Assembly (NCBI RefSeq): GCF_003428625.2
Contig: NZ_QVQT02000004.1
Coordinates: 665,583-729,582 of the forward strand
From: Paracidobacterium acidisoli
GTDB lineage: Bacteria; Acidobacteriota; Terriglobia; Terriglobales; Acidobacteriaceae
Direction of reading: 5' to 3'
Length of the DNA stretch: 64,000 bases
This document shows, piece by piece, positions 7,384-15,797 of the stretch (position 1 is its first letter; each line of letters starts with the position of its first letter). Position numbers and translations under genes: made by a program. The notes under the pieces are model-generated. The model worked only from the letters and a program-made list of their open reading frames with translations, did not search any database and was not told the origin of the DNA.

Positions 7384-9357
7384 CTAAATTCTGTGGAATG
7401 CCCGTTGAATATCTTTCCATGAATATCGTAAAGCAATGGGGCGTCCGTGCGGACAACTGGTGGGGTGTTCGGTCCGCGCCAGTTCGGCCAGCAGCCACTC
7501 CATGCGCGCCGGATCGAGCGGCGTATTGATCTTGATCGCCGCATGGCAGGCAATCGAAGCCGCAATCCGGGTTCGCGCCGTCTCCAGATTCTCCGACTGA
7601 AACGACGCGCCCTGCTGCTCCAGAACCTCCATCAGCATCCGCTCCAGCTCGCCGCCCTCCAGTCCCGCCGGAGCCGCTTTCACCGCGATCGTATGCGGCC
7701 CGAACGGCTCCACTTCAAAGCCGTTCCGTTCCAGCTCGCCCGCCATATCGGCAAACACCACCATCTGGTGCGGCTGCAGATCGATCAGCATCGGCATCAG
7801 CAGCCGCTGCCGTTCTGTGCGCTCCACATCGCGCTCCCGCAAAATCTTCTCGAACAGCACCCGCTCATGCGCCACATGCTGATCCACAATCCAGAAGCCT
7901 TCATCGTTGACCGCAAGAATGAACGACTCCCGAAGCTGTCCGAGCGGTTTCAGCGATGCCAGCCCATGCAGGCTGCCCGTTTCGTCTCCGCCCTCCGGCA
8001 GCACCTGCTCCTCGCGCGAATACGTGCCGTCCGCTGTCTGCGCCGCGGTCCCATCGGCCGCACCTGCCGAAACCGGGCGCATGGCATCGGCAGGAATCGC
8101 GCCCGGCGCAAAGGGCAGCCTCACCGCCTGCGGAGGTGGTACGGGAGCGTTCAGGATAAAAACCTCTGCGTCCGCAGCCTCTGCCGGAGGTTCCGAGCCC
8201 GGCACATCGGAAACAACTCCCGGCATGGGGGACACACTGAGCGAAGGTGTCGCCAGCGGATGCGCCGTAAGCGCATTCAGAAACTCCGCCGCCGGCCTCG
8301 CCTTCATCAGCGTGTTGCGAATGCCGTCGCGCACAAAATCGTGAATCAGCGACTGCTGCCGAAAGCGCACCTCCGTCTTTGCCGGATGCACATTCACATC
8401 CACCTCGTGCGCCGGCATCTCCAGAAACATCAGGATCACCGGGAACGACGTCGGCGGAATAATGTTGCGATAGGCCTCGCTCACCGCATGCAGAATCAGC
8501 CGGTCGCGAATCAGCCTCTGATTGACGAAGACATAGATCGAATTGCGGTTCAGCTTCTGCAGCGCCGGCTTTGAGACAAATCCGCTGACGCGCAGAAAGC
8601 CCGGATCGGGCGCGACATAATCCTCATCGCGCCGCCACGGTGGCGGCTCCGGAACGCCCGCCCGGTCGAAGCGCCGTTCAGCCGCCATCGGAACGAGCTG
8701 ATCGAGCGTATCCCGCCCGAAGATCTGATAAATCCGCTCTGAAACCTCTCTCACCGGCGGCGCAATCAGCAGAGCGTGCGTCGCTGAGTGCAGCTCGAAA
8801 TGCCGCTCCGGGTGCGCCAGCGCATAATGCGTCACCAGCGCCGTCACATGTGAAAGCTCCGTGGACTCCGCCTTCAGAAACTTCCGTCGCGCCGGCGTGT
8901 TGAAGAACAGATCGCGTACCGCAATCGTGGTTCCGGCCGGAGCACCGGCTTCCTCCACGCTGACGACCCTGCCTCCGGCAATCTCGACACGCGTTCCGGC
9001 AGCCTCATCGCCGCTTCGCGTCAGCAGCTCCAGCCGCGAGATCGATGCAATCGACGGCAGAGCCTCCCCGCGAAAGCCCAGAGTGGCAATCGAAAGCAGA
9101 TCATCGCTCGATCGGATCTTCGATGTCGCATGCCGCTCGAAGGCCAGCATCGCATCATCCTGCGACATGCCCGAGCCGTCATCCGTAATCCGGATCAGTC
9201 TCCGCCCTCCGCCTTCGATCTCGATGCGGATGCGGCTCGCCCCCGCGTCCAGAGCATTCTCCAGCAGCTCCTTCACCACCGATGCGGGACGGTCCACCAC
9301 CTCGCCGGCGGCGATCTGATTGGCAACCTGATCGGAAAGAACGCGGATTTTACCCAT
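7384..9357 (-). CDS. mutL: DNA mismatch repair protein MutL (endonuclease-type)
   Basis: 657 residues. The GHKL ATPase domain is complete: NQIAAGEVVDRPASVVKELL, ENALDAG, then DDGSGM and TLGFRGEALPSIASIS. The C-terminal dimerisation domain carries the metal-binding nuclease motif DQHVAHERVLFE (DQHA-x2-E-x4-E with Val for Ala), plus ACHAAIK and CPHGRP. That points to a MutL with its own nicking activity, as in bacteria lacking MutH. It couples MutS mismatch recognition to strand incision. Residues about 330-450 are a Pro/Ala-rich linker. The gene reads toward the heptad repeats and the Arg/Gly-rich gene. Confidence 0.97.
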   Translation of the reverse strand: MGKIRVLSDQVANQIAAGEVVDRPASVVKELLENALDAGASRIRIEIEGGGRRLIRITDDGSGMSQDDAMLAFERHATSKIRSSDDLLSIATLGFRGEALPSIASISRLELLTRSGDEAAGTRVEIAGGRVVSVEEAGAPAGTTIAVRDLFFNTPARRKFLKAESTELSHVTALVTHYALAHPERHFELHSATHALLIAPPVREVSERIYQIFGRDTLDQLVPMAAERRFDRAGVPEPPPWRRDEDYVAPDPGFLRVSGFVSKPALQKLNRNSIYVFVNQRLIRDRLILHAVSEAYRNIIPPTSFPVILMFLEMPAHEVDVNVHPAKTEVRFRQQSLIHDFVRDGIRNTLMKARPAAEFLNALTAHPLATPSLSVSPMPGVVSDVPGSEPPAEAADAEVFILNAPVPPPQAVRLPFAPGAIPADAMRPVSAGAADGTAAQTADGTYSREEQVLPEGGDETGSLHGLASLKPLGQLRESFILAVNDEGFWIVDQHVAHERVLFEKILRERDVERTERQRLLMPMLIDLQPHQMVVFADMAGELERNGFEVEPFGPHTIAVKAAPAGLEGGELERMLMEVLEQQGASFQSENLETARTRIAASIACHAAIKINTPLDPARMEWLLAELARTEHPTSCPHGRPIALRYSWKDIQRAFHRI

Positions 9358-9437
9358 CAGGACAGATTACGACAGTGTCGATGTGGGAAACCCGGGTCGA
9401 AATATGCGCGAGCGGGAAGAGAGGAGGAGAAGTAAGA

Positions 9438-9480
9438 AGGAAAAACCTGCGTCGGGGAGCCCGCCTGGCGAGCCCCCCGA
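9438..9480 (-). terminator. Rho-independent terminator of pyk
   Basis: On the minus strand just beyond the pyk stop, a GC-rich hairpin (9452-9480; plus-strand arms tcggggag and ccccccga, inner cgcc-t-ggcg) is followed by a short T run (complement of 9441-9445). It separates pyk from mutL, which starts at 9357. Confidence 0.75.
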
Positions 9481-9488
9481 TGTCAGTT

Positions 9489-11093
9489 TCAGCGGGCGCG
9501 GGAGGCCCGGGTTCCGGCCGTACGTCCCTTGCCTGCCTTTTCCTTGGTGGTTTTGCGATGCCGCGTCTGCAGCGAAGGCTCTGCCGGAACTTCCGCCGGT
9601 TTACGCCGCGCCGATTCGACAATGCGATCGCCCAGCACATGCAGGCGCAGGAAGTTGGTCGAGCCCGTACGGGTGCGCGTTCCGGCGACGATGCCGAGAA
9701 TGTCGCGTGGCTTTACGTAGCCCGCCGTCTCCAGCAGGTCTTCCGCCAGGTCGATCATCTGTTCCGTGGTATGTGCCTTCGAGCAGCGAATCGGATGCAC
9801 GCCCCACAGCATTGCCATGCGGTTGATCACCACGTCCACGCTCGACAGCGCATAAATGGCCGGCTTCGGACGATACTTCGAAAGCTGGCGCGCTGTCGTG
9901 CCCGACTCGGTGAACACGGCGATCGCGCTGATGTCCAGATCCTCGGCTGCATGCGCCATCGATTCGCAGATCGTCTCTGCAATCGAAAGCCGCGTGCGGC
10001 TGGGCCGCGCATCGTGCGGATCGGTAGCCGTGGCACGAAGCTGGGCTTCGGTCTCGCAGACGATCCGCGCCATCATCTTCACTGCCTCTACCGGATACTT
10101 GCCCGCGGCCGTCTCCGCCGAAAGCATCACGGCATCCGTTCCGTCGTAAATGGCGTTGGCCACGTCGCTGGCTTCCGCGCGCGTAGGCCGCGGATTCTCG
10201 ATCATCGATTCCAGCATCTGCGTCGCGGTAATCACCGGCTTCCGATACTCCGAAGCGCGGCGGATGATGTGCTTCTGCACCGCCGGAACCTTCTCCGGAG
10301 GCATCTCCACGCCCAGATCGCCGCGCGCGACCATCACGCCATCGGCGTTTTCCAGAATCGCTTCCAGATTTTCAATCGCCTGCGGCTTTTCCAGCTTCGC
10401 AATAATCCAGGTCTCCGCTCCGAGCGCTGAAATGCGATAGCGCACCAGGCGAATATCCTCAGCCGTGCGAACGAACGACACGGCGATGGCATCGACACCA
10501 CTTTTAATCGCAAATTCAAGATCCTGCTCGTCTTTTTCGGTCAGCGAAGGCACGCGAACCGGAATTCCAGGCAGGTTGATGCCCTTGTGCTCACCCAGCG
10601 TGCCGCCGTTGATCACATCGCATTCCACATCGTCGCCCTTCACTTCGAGCACCCGCAGCTCGATCAGTCCATCCGAGAGCAGAATGCGCGCGCCCGGCTC
10701 CAGGTTCTCAGCGAGCGTGGGAAATGTGGTGGCAATAACGGAGGCGGTGCCGAGGATATCGCGGGAAGTGATGGTGAGCCGCTGACCCCCCTTGAGCTGC
10801 ACCGGAATGCGGTTCTTCAGGCGGCCTGTCCGGATCTTCGGACCCTGCAGATCGCCAAGAATACAAATGCTTTTGCCCTCTTCGCGAGAGACCTTCCGCA
10901 CCATCTCGATCAGCTTCTGTTTCTCCGGGTGCGTGCCGTGCGAGAAGTTCAGCCGCGCCACATCCAGCCCGGCGCGAACCAGTTCCCGGAACATCGTTTC
11001 ACTGGAAGTAGCGGGACCAAGTGTCCCGACGATCTTGGCTCTGCGCAGCGTATCTGCCGAAGCCAGCCCTGGGCCGGCAAGCGTGAAATTCAT
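9489..11093 (-). CDS. pyk: Pyruvate kinase
   Basis: 534 residues. Catalytic barrel signatures are present: KIVGTLGPATSS at the start, LDVARLNFSHGTHPEK, DLQGPKIRTG, the active-site IIAKLEKPQAIENLE with its catalytic Lys, MVARGDLGVEMP, and ITATQMLESMIENPRPTRAE. It converts phosphoenolpyruvate and ADP to pyruvate and ATP at the end of glycolysis. The C-terminal allosteric domain is intact (IAVFTESGTTARQLSKYRP). The extreme C-terminus is a Lys/Arg-rich extension of about 40 residues (ending KGRTAGTRASRAR) beyond the usual length of 470-490. The gene is followed by its own terminator. Confidence 0.97.
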   Translation of the reverse strand: MNFTLAGPGLASADTLRRAKIVGTLGPATSSETMFRELVRAGLDVARLNFSHGTHPEKQKLIEMVRKVSREEGKSICILGDLQGPKIRTGRLKNRIPVQLKGGQRLTITSRDILGTASVIATTFPTLAENLEPGARILLSDGLIELRVLEVKGDDVECDVINGGTLGEHKGINLPGIPVRVPSLTEKDEQDLEFAIKSGVDAIAVSFVRTAEDIRLVRYRISALGAETWIIAKLEKPQAIENLEAILENADGVMVARGDLGVEMPPEKVPAVQKHIIRRASEYRKPVITATQMLESMIENPRPTRAEASDVANAIYDGTDAVMLSAETAAGKYPVEAVKMMARIVCETEAQLRATATDPHDARPSRTRLSIAETICESMAHAAEDLDISAIAVFTESGTTARQLSKYRPKPAIYALSSVDVVINRMAMLWGVHPIRCSKAHTTEQMIDLAEDLLETAGYVKPRDILGIVAGTRTRTGSTNFLRLHVLGDRIVESARRKPAEVPAEPSLQTRHRKTTKEKAGKGRTAGTRASRAR

Positions 11094-11183
11094 CCATCCC
11101 CCAACAGCGGTCTCTTGGTATCCGGTCTTCGCGGTATGACCACCCCAATTCTAACCTGCTTCGAACCCGCACGTGCGAAGCCG

Positions 11184-12068
11184 CTACACCGTTTGCGGGT
11201 TTACCGGGGCCGATTCGTGCTCCGGCTTGCGCGTCAGAGTGCCGGGAAGAGGAAACAGCTGCGCGTTAAACTCGGAGCCGATCAGAATGCTGATCGAAAC
11301 CATGTAAAGCCAGATCAGCGTGGCGACTCCCGCTCCGAACGATCCGTAGACCAGCGAGTAATCGGAAAAGCGCGTCACATACCAGCCATAAGCCAGCGTG
11401 ACCAGGAACCAGGTCACCGTTCCCAGCGCCGCGCCAGGCAACACCGTGCGCCAGTTTCGTCGGTGCGGTACGCCGAAGTGATAAAGCACCGTCAGCACTG
11501 CAACGCTGGTGCAGGTGGCGATCGTCCAGCGGATGATCCGCCACACCAGCAGAACATACATGCGCAGCACATGATCCGCGTTTTCGACCATCCACCGTTC
11601 AATCGTGTGCCCGAAGGCCACCAGCAGCGTCGCGAATACCATCGGGATCAGCGTCCCGGGAAGCAGCAGGAAGGCTACCACGCGCTCCCGCCAGAAGCTC
11701 CACACGTTGCGCTGCAGCCCATAGGCGCGGCGAAAGCCCTCCATCAGTGAGAGCATGAAGCCCATCGAGGCTGCCACCGTCACGAACGACGCCGACCAGA
11801 TCAGATGAACCGAACGCGTGTGGTTGATCTGAAAATAGGCCTGAACCAGATACATCGTGTCAGGAGGAAGAACCTGCGCGAAGGCCGCGCGAATCTCACC
11901 GCTGAAGCTGCCCCCCTCCGGAGTAATGGCAAGCAGTGTCGTAACCACCAGCAGTGCGGGAAAGAGGCTGAAAACGGCTGAATATGCCGCTGCCTTGGCC
12001 GTCGAGAAGGCACTGTGGCCAAAGGATGCCAGCGCTGCCCGCCGCAGGTGATCGAAAAGCCGCAGCAT
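11184..12068 (-). CDS. YihY/BrkB-family inner-membrane protein
   Basis: 294 residues with six or so hydrophobic segments. Family hallmarks are the N-terminal STAKAAAYSAVFSLFPALLV (the A-A-AYSxxFSLFP signature), the mid-protein FRRAYGLQ, and the C-terminal YGSFGAGVATLIWLYMVSIS with ILIGSEFNAQ. The family (UPF0761) was once annotated as ribonuclease BN or virulence factor BrkB; its true activity is unclear, though transport has been suggested. It is not obviously co-transcribed with pyk (90-base gap). Confidence 0.9.
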   Translation of the reverse strand: MLRLFDHLRRAALASFGHSAFSTAKAAAYSAVFSLFPALLVVTTLLAITPEGGSFSGEIRAAFAQVLPPDTMYLVQAYFQINHTRSVHLIWSASFVTVAASMGFMLSLMEGFRRAYGLQRNVWSFWRERVVAFLLLPGTLIPMVFATLLVAFGHTIERWMVENADHVLRMYVLLVWRIIRWTIATCTSVAVLTVLYHFGVPHRRNWRTVLPGAALGTVTWFLVTLAYGWYVTRFSDYSLVYGSFGAGVATLIWLYMVSISILIGSEFNAQLFPLPGTLTRKPEHESAPVNPQTV

Positions 12069-12122
12069 ACGTGTTGAGAGTAACTTAGAGATGCGCGATT
12101 GTCAGCGGGCTTAACGGCGGAA

Positions 12123-12635
12123 TCACCGTGTCGGCTTCCATCGGGTCAGAAAATCGGTGACAGAAGAAGATTGCATGCGGCGCATCGCCTCGAACTCACC
12201 GCTCTTCTGGCTGTACAGCAGCCTGCCGTGAGAATCAAGAACAGCCAGCGCCGGCACCCCGCGCTTCAGCGGAACCTGATAGCGGTCGGCTAAGTCCACA
12301 TTCTCATCAAAGTGGCCGATGTTCACATCCACCATCACGAAGTTATCCCGCAGCAGCGCGGCATTTGGCTCCAGATGAAAGTAATAATCCAGCACCTGGC
12401 AGTCGCCGCACCAGTTCCCGCCGAAATCGAGAATCACGCGCTTATGCTCGCGCTCTGCCTGGGCGATGGCGTCGCGCACCTGATTGTGGGCGAGATCGGG
12501 GTCCCCGAAGATCTGATGGGGATGAAACTGCACCTGCGCATGAGCCGTGAAGACTGCAAAAACAGCGGCCAGCAAAAGGGCCAGCCCGCAGCGTCCTTCT
12601 TTATTTCCGAATTTCGTCCACGCAGGATACGTCAT
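12123..12635 (-). CDS. Exported thioredoxin-fold protein
   Basis: 170 residues. Residues about 14-34 form a signal peptide (GLALLLAAVFAVFTAHAQ). The thioredoxin-like domain has the active-site motif WCGDC (CxxC with Gly-Asp) in ILDFGGNWCGDCQVLDYYF, and the conserved cis-Pro region RGVPALAVLD. It probably acts in the periplasm as a disulfide oxidoreductase or reductant; the WCGDC dipeptide differs from the CGPC of cytoplasmic thioredoxin. No partner gene is adjacent. Confidence 0.85.
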   Translation of the reverse strand: MTYPAWTKFGNKEGRCGLALLLAAVFAVFTAHAQVQFHPHQIFGDPDLAHNQVRDAIAQAEREHKRVILDFGGNWCGDCQVLDYYFHLEPNAALLRDNFVMVDVNIGHFDENVDLADRYQVPLKRGVPALAVLDSHGRLLYSQKSGEFEAMRRMQSSSVTDFLTRWKPTR

Positions 12636-12733
12636 AACTTGAGTTCAGGATGCCATAACCGGCACTTTCGATGCGAAATAACGTGTCGATCTCCTGAAAA
12701 ACCGCCTCGAATCGTGCGGAGAGCCGGCGCCAC

Positions 12734-14572
12734 TCAAAAGTTCGCTCCCCCTGAGTTCGGTTCATTGCTCACGATCTCTTTGCCGCCATTGCGTCCGATC
12801 ACATAAACCGTGCCCGGCAGGCCGGGCAGCTTATCCGGCGCCGTCAGCAGAAAAACCCTGCCTGGCCCGTCCCACAGCTTCGCGACCGCAGCCTGATCGT
12901 CGAAGACATCCGGAGAGTCCGAGAAAAACGAGCCGTACCACAGCACGCCGTCGCGGCCATTCAATACTCGCACCGGATGCTCCAGATAAAAGGCCAGCGC
13001 CGATCCGCTCTCATACACGCCGTTGATCACGACAATGTCGCTCTGGCCGACCTCCGGCTTGATCGCCTCTGCCAGAATCTCCGACGACAGCACCGGCGAG
13101 AAGGTGTTCAGCGCCAGATGTGCCGCCGCCAGCAGCGTCACGATCATCCCCGCGAGAAAGCAGTTGGCCAGCCGGGCATTTTTACGCAGCCGGTACCAGA
13201 GGTTCGCGCTCGCGCCCACCAGCAGCGCCGCCGCCGTCATCCCCAGCGGCCAGTGAAATTCGCCCATCGAGCGATGAGTCAGATCGAGAATATGCCCGAA
13301 GAAAACCGCGTAGCGGTGCACGTTTCCATCGAGCATCGTAGCAATATCGATGCCCGGAACCGGCGCCGCCGAAGTCAGCGCGAAATACAGCGCAGTCGCG
13401 GCTGCCAGCACGCAAATGCCAAAAAGAATCCAGGCCGTGCCTCGCCCCTGTGGACTAGCCTGCGCTTCGTCCTCCGCCAGCCAGTCTCCTGCCAGCAGCG
13501 CCATCGCCGGCAGAGCGGGCAGCAGATAGTACTCCTGCCGCGGAGCAAAGCTGAAAAACACAACCACCACCAGCACCCACAGCACGCACAGCAGCCTCGC
13601 CTGCCCGCTGCGGTCGAGCATCCGGCGTGCAAACCCCTCGCGCCACGAGGCCCGCACCAGCGCCCGGATCGAGAACGCGCACCAGGGAACGATCCAGACA
13701 AAAAGCAGCGCCCAGAAGATCAGCAGCGGCACCGAATCGTAGTTGTGGGGAACACGCCGGTTCAGATAGCGCAGAAACTGCTCGTTGATGACGTGAACCC
13801 ACCAGAAGCCATGCACATTACCCGGTGTCGGAGCCGCTCCCTGTGGCCTTCCCTGTGCAGGATTCGCCATCCCGGCCGCAATGTTCCAGGGAAGAACGAT
13901 CGCCGGAAACACCAGGCTGCCCGCAACCGGGTGCCAGCGCCGCAGATGCCGCAGGTTGCGCGTGAAGAAGAGGAAGAGCAGCACGATCGCCGCCGGAAAA
14001 ATGATCCCGATCAGCCCTCGGGTCAGCACACCAAGCCCGCAGCATGCGGAAAACCCGAGAGCCGTCAGCAGCGACGGATTCTCCTCGCGCAGCGAGCGCC
14101 AGAAGCAGGCGATACCCAGCGTCAGCCACAGGCTCAGAATCAGGTCCGGCAGCAGAATATGTGCAAACAGAAAGATGCCGTAAGACGTCATCAGCGCCAG
14201 TGCGGCATAAAATCCGGCCGCCGGAGCGTTGCCCGACGAATCGAAAAACCGTCGTCCCAGGCTGAAGACAACCGCGAAAAGCGCAAGAGCATATAGAGCC
14301 AGCGGCAGCCGCGCCGCCCAGTCCGATACGCCGAACAGCCGGAAGCTTGCTGCCACGCTCCAGCAGAGCAGCGGCGGGCTCTCCAGCCAGCGGATACCGT
14401 TCAGATGTGGAGTAATCCAGTCATGGCGAAGCAGCATCTCCCGCGCCGCCTCCGCATACACCGAATCCGCATCGTCCAGCAGCGGGGGCTTCAACAGGGA
14501 AAAAGACCCATAGAGCAGCACCCACAGCCCCAGCAGCGGAAAGAGAAAGCGCTTTGCGGTACGGAACGTCAT
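12734..14572 (-). CDS. GT39/ArnT-like membrane glycosyltransferase
   Basis: About 612 residues from the ATG at 14572, chosen because the first membrane helix begins right after it; the frame extends to 14662. The first periplasmic loop carries the acidic motif LLDDADSVYAEAAREML and LNGIRWLESPPLLCW, matching the catalytic Asp region of PMT/ArnT-type enzymes. About ten further hydrophobic segments follow and a soluble C-terminal domain of about 150 residues. Such enzymes transfer a sugar from a polyprenyl-phosphate donor to lipid or protein on the periplasmic face; the substrate here is unknown. It is divergent from the Rieske gene. Confidence 0.88.
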   Translation of the reverse strand: MTFRTAKRFLFPLLGLWVLLYGSFSLLKPPLLDDADSVYAEAAREMLLRHDWITPHLNGIRWLESPPLLCWSVAASFRLFGVSDWAARLPLALYALALFAVVFSLGRRFFDSSGNAPAAGFYAALALMTSYGIFLFAHILLPDLILSLWLTLGIACFWRSLREENPSLLTALGFSACCGLGVLTRGLIGIIFPAAIVLLFLFFTRNLRHLRRWHPVAGSLVFPAIVLPWNIAAGMANPAQGRPQGAAPTPGNVHGFWWVHVINEQFLRYLNRRVPHNYDSVPLLIFWALLFVWIVPWCAFSIRALVRASWREGFARRMLDRSGQARLLCVLWVLVVVVFFSFAPRQEYYLLPALPAMALLAGDWLAEDEAQASPQGRGTAWILFGICVLAAATALYFALTSAAPVPGIDIATMLDGNVHRYAVFFGHILDLTHRSMGEFHWPLGMTAAALLVGASANLWYRLRKNARLANCFLAGMIVTLLAAAHLALNTFSPVLSSEILAEAIKPEVGQSDIVVINGVYESGSALAFYLEHPVRVLNGRDGVLWYGSFFSDSPDVFDDQAAVAKLWDGPGRVFLLTAPDKLPGLPGTVYVIGRNGGKEIVSNEPNSGGANF

Positions 14573-14685
14573 CTCGGCCAGGGCCTGCTGGCGATTATAG
14601 AGATGCGGCTGATAAAGCGGATAGCGGACCGCTTTATCGTCTGACCGCTTCACCAGCCGCACGCTTCTTAGCTACTCTGTTCCTG

Positions 14686-15792
14686 ATGGCAACTACCCCG
14701 GCATCTTTAATGGCATCCGGCCCCTCGGCCACACTTCTGTACAACGACTGGTACCCGGCGCTCCGCAGCGAAACCCTCCGGGGCCGGCAGTTGTCGACCG
14801 TCATGCTGATGGGGATTCCCATGGTTCTCGGCCGCCGTGGCGACGGCCGCATCTTTGCCATGCGCGACAGCTGCCCGCATCGCGGTATTCCTCTTTCCTG
14901 CGGCTGGTTCGACGGCCAATCCGTCACCTGCAAATATCATGGATGGGCCTTTGAGCCCGTCAGCGGCCAGTGCCGCGAGATTCCCTCGCTCACGCCGCTT
15001 GACATCCTCGATCCCACCCGCATCTACGCCACCGCATTTCCCTGTGAAGAGCGCGACGGCTACGCCTGGGTCTATGTGCCCGAGCCCGGCAGCGGTAAAC
15101 TCCGTGCCGGTGAAAGTGCTCTGCCTCCTGTACCTGAGGTGCCGAAATTCGGCACCCGTTATCGCAGCGCGCACCTCACCGCCGATCTGCCCTGCAACGT
15201 CGATCACGGCATCATCGGCCTGATGGACCCCGCGCACGGTCCCTTCGTGCATCAGTCCTGGTGGTGGAGAAAAAAAGCCAGCATCCACGAAAAAGAGAAG
15301 CGCTTCGAGCCCATTCCGCAGGGTTTCCGCATGGCCACGCACGCCCCTTCCGGAAACAGCGCCCCGTATAAGCTGCTGGGTGTCTATGGCGAGCCCATCA
15401 CCACCGCCATCGACTTCGTTCTTCCCAATCGCCGCTATGAAACCATTCGCTGCGGAGACAAGTGGTTCGCCAGTCTCACGACTGTAACGCCTACGGTTAC
15501 AAATGCCTGCCGCATCGATGTCTGCGGTGCATGGAATGTTTTTCATCGCGTGCCTTTTGTGACGGCCATCGCGAAATTCTTCGGCAATATGTTCGTCCGT
15601 CAGGATCAGGAGACGATGATTCAGCAGGCCCAGGGTCTGAAGTATGATCCGACGCTCATGCTGATCGACGACGCCGATCGTCCGGCAAAGTGGTATTTTG
15701 CCCTCAAGCAGGCGCGGCTTGAGGCGCAGCGGACCGGCGAGCCCATGCGTCATCCCATCGACGGCCCCGTTACGCTGCACTGGCGCAGCTGA
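14686..15792 (+). CDS. Rieske [2Fe-2S] oxygenase-type protein (PaO/VanA-like)
   Basis: About 368 residues from the ATG at 14686 (14710 is an alternative). The Rieske centre is intact: CPHRGIPLSCGWFDGQ followed by VTCKYHGWAFEP (CxH...CxxH). The mononuclear iron site is present in NVDHGIIGLMDPAHGPFVH (D-x3-D-x2-H-x4-H pattern). Family members are oxygenase components acting on aromatic or polycyclic substrates and need a separate ferredoxin/reductase, which I do not see nearby. The substrate is unknown. It is convergent with the GH57 gene, with a 5-base gap. Confidence 0.9.
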   Translation: MATTPASLMASGPSATLLYNDWYPALRSETLRGRQLSTVMLMGIPMVLGRRGDGRIFAMRDSCPHRGIPLSCGWFDGQSVTCKYHGWAFEPVSGQCREIPSLTPLDILDPTRIYATAFPCEERDGYAWVYVPEPGSGKLRAGESALPPVPEVPKFGTRYRSAHLTADLPCNVDHGIIGLMDPAHGPFVHQSWWWRKKASIHEKEKRFEPIPQGFRMATHAPSGNSAPYKLLGVYGEPITTAIDFVLPNRRYETIRCGDKWFASLTTVTPTVTNACRIDVCGAWNVFHRVPFVTAIAKFFGNMFVRQDQETMIQQAQGLKYDPTLMLIDDADRPAKWYFALKQARLEAQRTGEPMRHPIDGPVTLHWRS

Positions 15793-15797
15793 GCGGG

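Noticed and set aside
11150..11190. Hairpin cttcg/cgaag after the YihY gene as a terminator
   Set aside because: Loop is long and no T run follows on the minus strand.
12977..14296. 439-codon plus-strand frame opposite the GT39 gene
   Set aside because: Gln/Arg/His-rich shadow frame with no recognisable motif.
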